Shown here: positions 5,058 to 12,514 of the stretch, piece by piece
How positions within the stretch are numbered: the first letter of the stretch is position 1
Layout of the letters: every line of letters begins with the position of its first letter
Origin: JBDSGC01 sp046594105
GTDB lineage: Bacteria; Acidobacteriota; Thermoanaerobaculia; Gp7-AA8
Direction of reading: 5' to 3'
Assembly: GCA_046594105.1 (NCBI GenBank)
Contig: JBKJQB010000156.1
Span: forward strand, 1-17,072
DNA length: 17,072 bases
The notes under the pieces: model-generated
Database searches by the model: none
The model's input: the letters and a program-made list of their open reading frames with translations, nothing else
Told to the model about the DNA's origin: nothing
Position numbers and translations under genes: made by a program

Positions 5058-5672
5058 ATGCCTGACCTGACTCACCTTCTTGAGAAAAACCGTGCATGGG
5101 CGGCAGAGATCGTTCGGGAGGATCCCCAGTTTTTCATCCGGCTGTCTTCCCAGCAGGCGCCCCGCTATCTCTGGATCGGCTGCTCCGACAGCCGCGTGCC
5201 GGCGAACCAGATCGTCGGCCTGCTGCCGGGAGAAATGTTCGTCCACCGCAACGTGGCCAACCTGGTGGCGCACACCGATCTGAATTGCCTCTCCGCCATT
5301 CAGTTCGCCGTCGATGTCCTTCGCGTGGAACACGTCATCGTCTGCGGTCATTACGGCTGCGGGGGCGTCGGCGCCGCGTTGCGCGACGAGAAACTGGGCC
5401 TGGTGGATAACTGGCTGCGTCATGTCCAGGATGTGCGCTGGAAGTACGGGCCCCAACTCGACGCCATCCCTGATGAGGCCGAACGGATTGCGCGACTGTG
5501 CGAGTGGAACGTGATCGAGCAGGTGCTGAACGTGAGCAACACCACCGTCGTGCGGGACGCCTGGGCCCGCGGACAGACGCTCACGGTCCACGGCTGGATC
5601 TACGACCTTCATGACGGGCTGCTCCGCGATCTCAGCGTCGGCGTGAACGCCGGCAGCGCCCAGACCAAGTAA
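5058..5672 (+). CDS. can: Beta-carbonic anhydrase
   Basis: A 204-residue zinc enzyme that interconverts CO2 and bicarbonate in the cytoplasm, supplying bicarbonate to carboxylases and helping pH balance. It aligns along its length with E. coli Can, sharing numbering: zinc ligands C42, H98 and C101, and the D44-R46 dyad in CSDSR. FVHRNVANLV (61-70), CGHYGCGGV (96-104) and VHGWIYDLHDGLLRDL (177-192) are typical. W39, R64 and the Tyr of WIYD (Y182) correspond to the bicarbonate-binding allosteric site of type II enzymes, so it is probably switched off at low bicarbonate. The start at 5058 matches the family N-terminus and follows a -10-like TATCAT at ten bases without a Shine-Dalgarno; the open frame further upstream enters repeat R3. 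It is about 16 residues shorter at the C-terminus than E. coli Can. Confidence 0.95.
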   Translation: MPDLTHLLEKNRAWAAEIVREDPQFFIRLSSQQAPRYLWIGCSDSRVPANQIVGLLPGEMFVHRNVANLVAHTDLNCLSAIQFAVDVLRVEHVIVCGHYGCGGVGAALRDEKLGLVDNWLRHVQDVRWKYGPQLDAIPDEAERIARLCEWNVIEQVLNVSNTTVVRDAWARGQTLTVHGWIYDLHDGLLRDLSVGVNAGSAQTK

Positions 5673-5743
5673 ACCCTCACCTTCGAGGAGCTGGCCGCTC
5701 CGTCAACGACTCCGTCGATGCATCCCCTTCCTGTGGAGAGCGC

Positions 5744-5749
5744 TATGAT
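5744..5749 (+). promoter_or_regulatory. -10-like TATGAT before mscL
   Basis: TATGAT lies 21 bases before the mscL ATG. Initiation near 5756 would give a short leader that still includes the AGAGGA Shine-Dalgarno at 5758-5763. Confidence 0.5.
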
Positions 5750-5770
5750 CTCCACTAAGAGGATCTCCAA

Positions 5771-6190
5771 ATGCTTTCAGAATTCAAAGGCTTCCTGACC
5801 AAAACCAACGCCCTGGCACTGGCCGTCGGAGTCATCATTGGTGCCGCCGTCGGAGCGGTGGTCACGGCGCTGGTCGCCGACATCCTGATGCCGGTGGTGA
5901 GCCTTTTCCTCCCCGGAGGAGATTGGCGCGCGGCGAAGTACGTGCTCTCCAGCGTCACCGATGCCACCGGCAAGGTCACCGAGAACGCCATCCTCTACGG
6001 CGACTTCCTGGGCATCCTGCTCAACTTCTTCATCATTTCCTTCGTGGTCTTCTGGATCGTGAAAACGCTCGTGAAGCCGGTGCCTGAAAAAACGCCGGAA
6101 CCGATGACCGCGTGTCCCGAGTGCCTGGAGATGATCCCCAAAGCAGCGCGCCGGTGCCGTGCCTGCACCGCAGTGGTCACCCGAATCTGA
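5771..6190 (+). CDS. mscL: Large-conductance mechanosensitive channel with zinc-ribbon tail
   Basis: A 139-residue inner-membrane channel that opens under membrane tension and releases solutes during osmotic downshock. The N-terminal amphipathic helix and TM1 (FKGFLTKTNALALAVGVIIG and onward, 5-46) and TM2 (about 78-100, FLGILLNFFIISFVVFWIVK) are canonical; the periplasmic loop is short. After a proline-rich linker (103-112), the cytoplasmic end does not show the usual acidic helix but two CxxC pairs: C115/C118 and C129/C132, in CPECLEMIPKAARRCRAC, a zinc-ribbon-like module. AGAGGA at 5758-5763 and TATGAT at 5744-5749 support the start. The gene ends 40 bases before the convergent OmpA-family gene. 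The channel call is secure; zinc binding is inferred from the cysteine pattern. Confidence 0.95.
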   Translation: MLSEFKGFLTKTNALALAVGVIIGAAVGAVVTALVADILMPVVSLFLPGGDWRAAKYVLSSVTDATGKVTENAILYGDFLGILLNFFIISFVVFWIVKTLVKPVPEKTPEPMTACPECLEMIPKAARRCRACTAVVTRI

Positions 6191-6230
6191 CCGCGACGAC
6201 TTCCCGCGGATTCACCCTGCCGGCGCTCTT

Positions 6231-6827
6231 CTATTTCTTGATGACGATCTCCACCCGCCGATTCTTCTGACGGCCCTGAGGGTCATCCGAGCCGTCCGGC
6301 TTCGTATTCGGCACGATCGGCTTCTTCGCGCCGAAACCCTCGCTGGAAAACTTCAGGGAGCTGAGGCCGTGCTTCAGGAACCAGGCCTTCACGGAGTCCG
6401 CGCGGCGCAGCGACAGTTTCTGGTTGTAGCTGTCCGAACCCCTGGCATCGGTGTGCCCTTCGATGCGGACCGCTCCCCCGCGGTTCTTCTCTTTCACGAA
6501 GGCGGCGGCTTTCTGCAGTGTCTCCTCCGCCTTGGGGAGAAGGTCCGCTTTGTCGAACTCGAACAGGACGTCGGCCGCGAGATCTACGCGCGTCTCCAGG
6601 TCCGTTTCCCTCACCACCATGTCTTCGACACGACCGGCGATGTTTTGAGTCTTGAGGCCGAGGTCCTGAGTCTTGAGGCCGAGGTCCTGGATCTTGAGGC
6701 CGAGGTCCTGGATCTTGAATACCAGGTCGAGCACTTTGAACCGGTAGGGAGGTCCGGGATCCTCCGCCGGCTCCTGAGCCAGCAGCGGCATGGCCAGCAG
6801 GGTCAGGGCAACAAGCAACCTTTTCAT
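6231..6827 (-). CDS. OmpA-family protein with heptad repeats
   Basis: A 198-residue exported protein. A signal peptide MKRLLVALTLLAMPLLA (cleavage after A17 likely) precedes a stretch at about 31-66 in which a seven-residue unit (KIQDLGL/KTQDLGL) repeats, probably a coiled coil or elongated stalk. The C-terminal OmpA domain spans about 84-198: LAADVLFEFDKADL, IEGHTDARGSDSYNQKLSLR with the peptidoglycan-contacting D127 and R142, and NRRVEI at 189-194. There is no beta-barrel, so it is periplasmic or surface-held and anchored to peptidoglycan. It starts nine bases after the lipoprotein gene's stop, so the two are surely one operon and probably work together at the envelope. The repeats in DNA are 21-base tandem units at 6651-6734. 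Confidence 0.9.
   Translation of the reverse strand: MKRLLVALTLLAMPLLAQEPAEDPGPPYRFKVLDLVFKIQDLGLKIQDLGLKTQDLGLKTQNIAGRVEDMVVRETDLETRVDLAADVLFEFDKADLLPKAEETLQKAAAFVKEKNRGGAVRIEGHTDARGSDSYNQKLSLRRADSVKAWFLKHGLSSLKFSSEGFGAKKPIVPNTKPDGSDDPQGRQKNRRVEIVIKK
6651..6734 (-). repeat. 21-bp in-frame tandem repeat in OmpA-family gene
   Basis: Three near-identical 21-base units (6651-6671, 6672-6692, 6693-6713) and a diverged fourth (6714-6734). Units two and three are identical; unit one differs at the last positions. Each encodes seven residues, so copy-number change would lengthen or shorten the heptad region without breaking the frame. Confidence 0.9.
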
Positions 6828-6836
6828 GGTTGCCTG

Positions 6837-7451
6837 TTACCTGCTGATCGGTACGTCATCCAACGGCGCAAAGTGAGGGATCACCACCGAGATTTTCTGG
6901 ACGTCCTCGGGCGGCGCTGGAAACTTCGCCCAGAGGTTGGTGCTCTTTCCCGGTTCGATGTCCCCGATCCGCTGGCTGCACACGCACCGGTCGTCCCCAT
7001 CGCGGGCAACAAAGTACTTCTTCTTTCCAACCGGATCGATCAGCTGTGCCCCGCCGATGGTCGAAATATCCTTTCCCTCATGGTCAGGATCGGCAAAGTG
7101 GTATCCAAATCCAACTTTCTTGTCCGAGTTGTTGATGACCGTGAGCTTCAGGGACACGATGCCGCCGCTGGCCCGCTTGAGCTCCTTCACCACCACCGTC
7201 ACGCCACTCTGCTCTCCATCGGCGGACGCGATCCCGGTGTCGGTCACCGCCGCGGCCGCCACGGGGACTGGGGCGGCCGCGGGTGCCGCTCCCGTCGACG
7301 CAACAGCAGGCGGTGGTGAGCTCGTTGCGCTGGTCGAAGCGACGGTGGAGGAGACGGCGGTCGACTCCCTCGAGGTCACCTGCTCTTTCTGAGCGCACGA
7401 GAGGATCACCAGGGTCATGAGAAGAGAAAGGAAAATTCGATTCCTGAGCAT
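6837..7451 (-). CDS. Secreted lipoprotein paired with OmpA-family protein
   Basis: A 204-residue predicted lipoprotein. The N-terminus MLRNRIFLSLLMTLVILSCA has a lipobox with the lipidated cysteine at C19. A low-complexity Ala/Thr/Ser/Pro linker (about 25-75) leads to a C-terminal beta-rich domain of about 125 residues: GVTVVVKELKRASGGIVSLK, VINNSDKKVGFGYHF, a cysteine pair in DDRCVCSQR, and the closing WAKFPAPPEDVQKISVVIPH and DDVPI. I have seen this last motif in bacterial secreted proteins encoded beside OmpA-domain proteins, but know no function. AGGAGGT (plus 7457-7463) five bases before the ATG fixes the start; the longer open frame to 7637 has none of this. The gene is first in an operon with the OmpA-family gene. 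A hairpin lies upstream at 7478-7500. Confidence 0.83.
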   Translation of the reverse strand: MLRNRIFLSLLMTLVILSCAQKEQVTSRESTAVSSTVASTSATSSPPPAVASTGAAPAAAPVPVAAAAVTDTGIASADGEQSGVTVVVKELKRASGGIVSLKLTVINNSDKKVGFGYHFADPDHEGKDISTIGGAQLIDPVGKKKYFVARDGDDRCVCSQRIGDIEPGKSTNLWAKFPAPPEDVQKISVVIPHFAPLDDVPISR

Positions 7452-7477
7452 CGTCCACCTCCTGCCTGCAGAGTCTG

Positions 7478-7500
7478 TTGCCTTTCCCCGGTGAAGGCAA
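7478..7500 (-). other. Hairpin upstream of lipoprotein gene
   Basis: A perfect 7-bp inverted repeat TTGCCTT/AAGGCAA with a 9-base loop, between the methyltransferase stop and the lipoprotein Shine-Dalgarno. No T-run follows on the minus strand. It may be a 5'-leader structure of the operon or an mRNA 3' end of the methyltransferase gene. Confidence 0.45.
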
Positions 7501-7548
7501 ATGGGAGGCTCACTGAAAGCGATCGGTGGGTGCGCCGGTGCCGCGCCG

Positions 7549-8301
7549 TTAAAGGAGGTCGGAGGACGCGGCCAGCTTCTCGAAGATGAACACCCCCTCT
7601 CCGTCGTGAAGCGGCAGGCGGCCGGCCACCCGCGCACCCACGGCCTCGACGTCGCCGACGATGCGTCTCTCGTCGTACCGATAGATGCGCCGGCCCGGCT
7701 CGTGCGCCACCGCCTCGGAGAGCGCGGCAGCCCGTCGCGATCGTTGATTCAGGAACGGAGTCAGGCGACGGAGACGGTCTCCCGGCCGTTCCAGCATCAG
7801 ATGGAGTGCGGCCACACCGCCCGGCGCGAGCAGTCGCAGAAGGATGCGGATCAGCGCATATCCCGATGAAGGCGGAACGTACTGGAACACCAGCAGCGAA
7901 CAGACGAAATCGAAGCTGCCGGCGGGAAGAGCGGCGAGGGATTCGTTCAAGATCAGCGGTACATCGCGGAAGCCTGCACGATCGAGATTCTGACGGGCGT
8001 GCGTCAGCATTCCCGGCGATACCTCGCAGCCAACGGTCCTCCCGGAGCGTTTCGCCAGCGGAATGGTCAAGCGGCCCACGCCGCAGCCGAAGTCCAGGGT
8101 CGCCGCGGGCTTCATGGAGCGTCCGAGAAGCGAGGACACCGCGTCGAACAGCGAGGCGATGTCGGTTTCCCCGGTCTGGAAGAACGCGGCGGTTGCGACC
8201 GGATCGCCTTCCACTTGTGAGAGCCCCTCGCTCGTGAGAAGCGGAAAGTACGGCTCGCGCCGCGCGAGCTCGTCCCAGTCGGCGGCGCGGGGATCCGTCA
8301 T
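7549..8301 (-). CDS. Class I SAM-dependent methyltransferase
   Basis: A 250-residue cytoplasmic methyltransferase. Motif I is clear in TLDFGCGVGRLTIPLAKR (68-85), followed by an acidic residue in VGCEVSPGML (90-99), the motif IV-like FDFVCSLLVFQYVPP (130-144) and the LAPGGVAALHLML segment (158-170). The fold is that of Methyltransf_11/25 enzymes; nothing indicates the substrate, and the C-terminal third (after 175) is not family-specific to me. The open frame continues to 8703, but that part has no similarity and crosses the promoter area of the divergent protease, so I use the ATG at 8301. TATCCT (plus 8309-8314) is seven bases upstream with no Shine-Dalgarno, a leaderless arrangement. Alternative functions: ubiquinone/menaquinone-type or small-molecule methylation. 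Confidence 0.85.
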   Translation of the reverse strand: MTDPRAADWDELARREPYFPLLTSEGLSQVEGDPVATAAFFQTGETDIASLFDAVSSLLGRSMKPAATLDFGCGVGRLTIPLAKRSGRTVGCEVSPGMLTHARQNLDRAGFRDVPLILNESLAALPAGSFDFVCSLLVFQYVPPSSGYALIRILLRLLAPGGVAALHLMLERPGDRLRRLTPFLNQRSRRAAALSEAVAHEPGRRIYRYDERRIVGDVEAVGARVAGRLPLHDGEGVFIFEKLAASSDLL

Positions 8302-8308
8302 CGGAGGC

Positions 8309-8314
8309 AGGATA
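8309..8314 (-). promoter_or_regulatory. -10-like TATCCT, leaderless start
   Basis: On the minus strand TATCCT lies seven bases before the methyltransferase ATG; no Shine-Dalgarno. Predicted initiation is at or next to the ATG. Confidence 0.5.
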
Positions 8315-8539
8315 CCCGCCGGGCCGGCAACAATGTCGTGCGTTCTCGGCCGCAAGGTGAAGAAATCGTTTGCCGGCCGTTGGACTCCAGCCAGCGCTAC
8401 TCTCAGGCTCGAGACAGCTGCTCTGGATAGTCCTTCACGGGACTCATGTGGCGGCCCGGAATGCCTCCAGCAGCCATTCGTCGGGTGATCATTCAGGACG
8501 CCGAACAAAAAGGCATTTCTCTTGCTATTGTTTCGCGAC

Positions 8540-8554
8540 GGTAGTAGTACTACC
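8540..8554 (+). promoter_or_regulatory. 15-bp palindrome, candidate operator of the protease
   Basis: GGTAGTAGTACTACC has perfect 7-base arms around one central base and lies 40 bases before the protease ATG. TTGCTA at 8522-8527 sits 17 bases before a weak TAGTAC (8545-8550) within the palindrome, so a regulator bound here would cover the promoter. The nearby TetR gene is an obvious candidate, but nothing in the sequence proves the link. Confidence 0.5.
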
Positions 8555-8593
8555 AGCACAAAGATCCCCAAAATCGCTGAAAGAGGAGTCTTC

Positions 8594-11500
8594 ATGCGGA
8601 AAAATTGTTCATCCCGTGCCTGGTCGGTGGCTGGTTTCATCCTGTTAACCTTGCTGGCGTCGGCAGGATTTGCGCAAACGGCAAATCTTTCCGCCAGCTT
8701 CAAGTCCGCCCACGGATGGGTTTCGCCCGGTGAGAGTTACCCCTTCTTCGTGAATTACACCGCCGGTTCCGGGGGCACCACCGCCGCGACACTCTCGGTG
8801 ACGATCCCGCCGTCGGCGATCTTCGTCTCGTCAACGCCGGCGCCCACCTCCGGGAACGGCAGCGCCTCCACCCCGCTGACCTACAACCTCGGAGCCCTGG
8901 CGCCCAATGCGAGCGGCCAGATCCTGGTTCGCGCGCGCGCGTTCAGCCTGATCGAGGATCCCGAGGTGATGTGGAAGGATCTCTCGGCCGGAGTGAAGCT
9001 TTCGACGAGCGTGGCCGGCATTGCACAACCCGATCTGGTGGCGAAGACGCGCGGGCCGAAAGTCACAACGCTATCCAGCGCTCGCTACGGAGAGCGGCCG
9101 TTCCCCGTGGTCATGGTGCAGTATCAGGACATCAAGCACTGCACCGGACCGGGGCAGCCGTACACCGAATGCACGGGAAACCACACGGCCGGGGCACTGG
9201 ACGCCGCGGTCAACTCGCAGACGTCCGGCAGGAGCCTCTGGCAGCTGTATCAGGACATGTCGTTTGGCCAGCTCTATCCGGTGGGGGCCATCCGCCCCAG
9301 AGTCGGCGCGACGACCACGCTGTTCGATCCGACCTACAAGCACAAATTCTCGACGCTGCAGCCCAGCGGAACCTGCACGGGGACGACACTTGCTGCCGTG
9401 GCCAGCACACCCGCCTATCCCAACCGCATCGAGAATGGCTGGTACACGCTTCCCGGCACCCAGGGATACTACGGAGCGGACAAGACCGGTCACGGCTTGC
9501 TCGGCGCGCTCACCGGCCTGGGCCTGCTGTTCAACATCGACGACGCATGCGGTCCCACCGGCAAGATCGTTTATGACGCTGCCTCTCTGGTGGATCCCGA
9601 CATCGACTTCAACGACTTCGACACGGACAAGGACGGCGTGGTCGATTTCTTCAACCTGATGTTTGCAGGCGACGGCGGAAATGGCAGCACGTCCGTCACC
9701 GGCATCAACAACGTCTGGCCGCACAAATCCGACCTCCGCTACTACTTCACCGATGGCGTCGGAGAGACTGGTTACGTCTCCAACGACCAACTCCGCAACC
9801 ATGAGGGGCAGTCCATCTGGTGGAGGGACGCCACCCGCAAGGAAAAGACGACCGATCCCTCGTCGGGCCTGCCGGTCTTCGTTCGCGTCGGCCCGTACAA
9901 CGTGAACCCGGAGTCGGCCGTCGACAAGATGTCGGTCATCGCCCACGAGTACGGTCACTCCCTCGGACTTCCCGACTTTTACTCCCTCGGATCGCGCGGC
10001 ACCATGGGCAGCTGGGAACTGATGGGCACCGATCACGCGCAGTTCATGACCATCTTCAGCCGCCAGGACCTCGGCTGGATCGTGCCCGTCGAGGCTCAGG
10101 ACGGCATCTACGCGCTGCAGGAGTCAAAGAAGGACACCCACACAATTCAAGCGAAGAGGCCGGATGGAATCCCGTACACGCTGACCGGCCCCGACGTTCA
10201 CAACGGCGACGCGCTCCGGATCGGCCTGCCGGCCATCAAGCTGATCGACTCCGCGCCGTCCGGCACCCACGTCTGGCATTCCGGACAAGGCAATGACTTC
10301 GGTTGCCCTGGGCACACCCTCGATGTCTACCTTCCGGAAGTGGAACAGAACGCCACCGCCAACGCCATCACCCTCAAGTTCAAATCGCAATATGAAATGG
10401 AGTGGGACTACGACTATGGCTTCGTGCTGGCCTCCGTCGATGGCGGCAAGACCTGGACCTCGCTCCCGTCAAAAAACGGAACGACGATCAGCGGTTACAA
10501 CCCCAACACCAGCGGGTGCCTGACCCAATACGACAACGGCATCACCGGCGTCTCGGGCGAGAGGAATGAGCTGACCAACAGCAGCCGCTTGCTGTCGCTT
10601 TATCCGCAGCCGCTGTGGATCGATGACCAGTTCGACCTCACTGCGTTCCGGGGGCAGAAGCTGCTGCTCCGCATCGCCTACTCCACCGACCCGGGCGTGG
10701 CCAAGCGCGGCTGGTTCATCGATGACCTGTCGGTCACCGCTGACGGTCGCGACCTCTATCGCAGCGACTTCGAGGTGGACGACGAAGGCACCCGCCTGTT
10801 CCCCTCCGGGTTTGCCCGCATCAGCTCCGCCGACGGAGTCAATGCCGATCACGCGTACTACGTCGAGATGCGCGACCGCGTGAGCTGGGACAAAGACGGC
10901 AAGCTGCAGAGCTCGCGCGGCGTGCCTTCATGGGCTCCCGGCGTAGCCATCCTCTACACGGACGAGAATCATGGCTACGGCAACATCGGCGCGGAGGGCG
11001 TTCCGGCGCAGACTGTGGTCGACTCGCGGCCTCAGCCCGGAAACGCCTCACCCAATCTCGACGACGCCGCATTCAGCACTACGCCCGGCGCGGAGAAATT
11101 CGACGGCTGTACGCACATCGACAACTACAAACCGAGCGATGCCGCGACCTGGAAACTTCCGAACGGCATGAAGCTTACGGTCTCCTCCCTCTCCGGTCTC
11201 TCCACGGATGGAGTGAGCAGCAACGCCGTCGCCCAAGTCATCACCGATGTGAAACCCGACTGCTCAATCGTTGTGCAGCCGCCGGTGCTCAGCTTTGCGG
11301 CCGGTCACACCGATCCCGAGCCGAACGGCAGCGTGAAGCTGCAGTGGACCCGTCCCGCCGGTGCGGTCGGTCCGGACGAAGTGCAGGAAGCAACGTTCCT
11401 GAACACCGTCGTCGACGACAACGCGGAGAACGGCCTGACCCAGTGGACAACCACGACCGCAGGAATCGGCGCATTTGCCTGGGAGAGCTCGCAGCTCAAG

Positions 11501-12415
11501 AAAAGTTCGGGAACCTATTCGTTCTGGGGCCGCAGTGCGGAGGGAGCGACCGACGCCTCCTCGATCCTGACCTACGGCAAAGCCATCACCTTGCCGGCGG
11601 TGGGCACCGCGACGCTCAGCTTCTCCGACTGGTACATGAATGAAGGGGATGACAAAGTGGCCGTCGAGGTTTCCGAAGACGGCACAACCTGGAGCGCGAT
11701 TTACGAAGGGGCGCGATCCGCACTCGCTCCCGACGCACTCATTGCATTTGAGAACGAAGGGCTCACCCAGCGCAGCATCAGCCTTACTTCCTTCAAGGGA
11801 AAGACGATTTCCCTCCGGTTCCGCTTCATCGCCGGTCCCACCAACCGCGCCGGTTCCACACCGTTCGGCTGGTATGTCGATGACGTGAAGGTGGAGACGG
11901 CCAACTGGTACACCGTAGCTTCGCCGGCAGATCCTGCGTATCAGCGCACCGGACTGTCCACCGGCAAGTACTTCTATCGGGTCCGCACGAACTACCCGGC
12001 CGGTCCGGTTGGCGTCCCCAGCCCCTGGAGCAACACCGTGACCACGAACGTCACCGCTGCCCCACCGGCGAAGAAGTCTGACCTCGTCGTCGCCAACATC
12101 CGCGCTGCCAATGGCAAGTCTCAGGGCAGCCGCTACATCAGCGTGACCGCGGTGGTCGGAAACATCGGTGAGGCCGGCGCAGGCACCAGCAGGACGAAGT
12201 TCGTTCTCGACGGCACCACCGTCCTCGCCACCATCGATACACCGATGCTGGCCATCGGTGGTTCGGTGGAAGTCACGGTGCAGTGGGATGCCAAAGGACT
12301 CTCCGGCAACCACTCCATCACGGTCATGGCCGACGACGCGAACACGGTCGACGAATCGAACGAGAGCAACAACAGCCTCGCCGCGCAGTACAGCCTCAAG
12401 AACGGCAGGCTCTAG
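8594..12415 (+). CDS. Secreted M6-family metalloprotease, multidomain
   Basis: A 1273-residue exported protease related to immune inhibitor A (M6). A signal peptide (1-27, cleavage likely after GFA) is followed by a beta-sandwich at about 28-130 and a long catalytic region with HEYGHSLGLPD: zinc ligands H451 and H455, catalytic E452, the family's G458 and D461, and a Met-turn region SWELMG at 473-478. A Ca-site-like DTDKDGVVDFFNL precedes it. Downstream are two MAM/immune-inhibitor-A-type sandwiches (about 590-717 and 935-1102), a fibronectin-III-like piece, and a C-terminal CARDB domain (from 1160, KKSDLVVANI to DESNESNN). No cell-wall or sorting anchor is visible, so it is probably released to degrade proteins. 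AGAGGAG at 8582-8588 sets the start; the frame is open to 8522 but without a signal peptide at its end. It is monocistronic, with a terminator at 12437-12464. Confidence 0.93.
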   Translation: MRKNCSSRAWSVAGFILLTLLASAGFAQTANLSASFKSAHGWVSPGESYPFFVNYTAGSGGTTAATLSVTIPPSAIFVSSTPAPTSGNGSASTPLTYNLGALAPNASGQILVRARAFSLIEDPEVMWKDLSAGVKLSTSVAGIAQPDLVAKTRGPKVTTLSSARYGERPFPVVMVQYQDIKHCTGPGQPYTECTGNHTAGALDAAVNSQTSGRSLWQLYQDMSFGQLYPVGAIRPRVGATTTLFDPTYKHKFSTLQPSGTCTGTTLAAVASTPAYPNRIENGWYTLPGTQGYYGADKTGHGLLGALTGLGLLFNIDDACGPTGKIVYDAASLVDPDIDFNDFDTDKDGVVDFFNLMFAGDGGNGSTSVTGINNVWPHKSDLRYYFTDGVGETGYVSNDQLRNHEGQSIWWRDATRKEKTTDPSSGLPVFVRVGPYNVNPESAVDKMSVIAHEYGHSLGLPDFYSLGSRGTMGSWELMGTDHAQFMTIFSRQDLGWIVPVEAQDGIYALQESKKDTHTIQAKRPDGIPYTLTGPDVHNGDALRIGLPAIKLIDSAPSGTHVWHSGQGNDFGCPGHTLDVYLPEVEQNATANAITLKFKSQYEMEWDYDYGFVLASVDGGKTWTSLPSKNGTTISGYNPNTSGCLTQYDNGITGVSGERNELTNSSRLLSLYPQPLWIDDQFDLTAFRGQKLLLRIAYSTDPGVAKRGWFIDDLSVTADGRDLYRSDFEVDDEGTRLFPSGFARISSADGVNADHAYYVEMRDRVSWDKDGKLQSSRGVPSWAPGVAILYTDENHGYGNIGAEGVPAQTVVDSRPQPGNASPNLDDAAFSTTPGAEKFDGCTHIDNYKPSDAATWKLPNGMKLTVSSLSGLSTDGVSSNAVAQVITDVKPDCSIVVQPPVLSFAAGHTDPEPNGSVKLQWTRPAGAVGPDEVQEATFLNTVVDDNAENGLTQWTTTTAGIGAFAWESSQLKKSSGTYSFWGRSAEGATDASSILTYGKAITLPAVGTATLSFSDWYMNEGDDKVAVEVSEDGTTWSAIYEGARSALAPDALIAFENEGLTQRSISLTSFKGKTISLRFRFIAGPTNRAGSTPFGWYVDDVKVETANWYTVASPADPAYQRTGLSTGKYFYRVRTNYPAGPVGVPSPWSNTVTTNVTAAPPAKKSDLVVANIRAANGKSQGSRYISVTAVVGNIGEAGAGTSRTKFVLDGTTVLATIDTPMLAIGGSVEVTVQWDAKGLSGNHSITVMADDANTVDESNESNNSLAAQYSLKNGRL

Positions 12416-12436
12416 TAGTCACACAGGATCCCATTG

Positions 12437-12464
12437 AAGAGGCGGCTCGCAGGGGCCGCCTCTT
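12437..12464 (+). terminator. Hairpin terminator after the protease
   Basis: A perfect 10-bp stem AAGAGGCGGC/GCCGCCTCTT with an 8-base loop, starting 21 bases after the protease stop. Only a short T-run is present (CTCTTT), so it is a GC-rich intrinsic terminator of moderate strength. It separates the protease from the TetR gene. Confidence 0.78.
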
Positions 12465-12514
12465 TCATTGCCACAATTTGAAATGGACTCGATCACAAAC
12501 TTGAAACCGGGATC

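Noticed and set aside
6191..6209. 5-bp CCGCG/CGCGG stem between mscL and the OmpA-family gene
   Set aside because: Too short and without T-run to call as a bidirectional terminator.
6159..7319. 386-codon + frame opposite the lipoprotein/OmpA operon
   Set aside because: Its length reflects high GC and the in-frame 21-base repeats; the minus strand has signal peptide, lipobox and OmpA motifs.
8302..8703. N-terminal extension of the methyltransferase with a hydrophobic stretch
   Set aside because: It overlaps the protease promoter and signal-peptide region in antisense, and the family similarity starts after 8301.
11264..12313. 349-codon - frame opposite the protease C-terminus
   Set aside because: Gly/Arg/Val-rich shadow; the + strand encodes clear MAM-like and CARDB domains.
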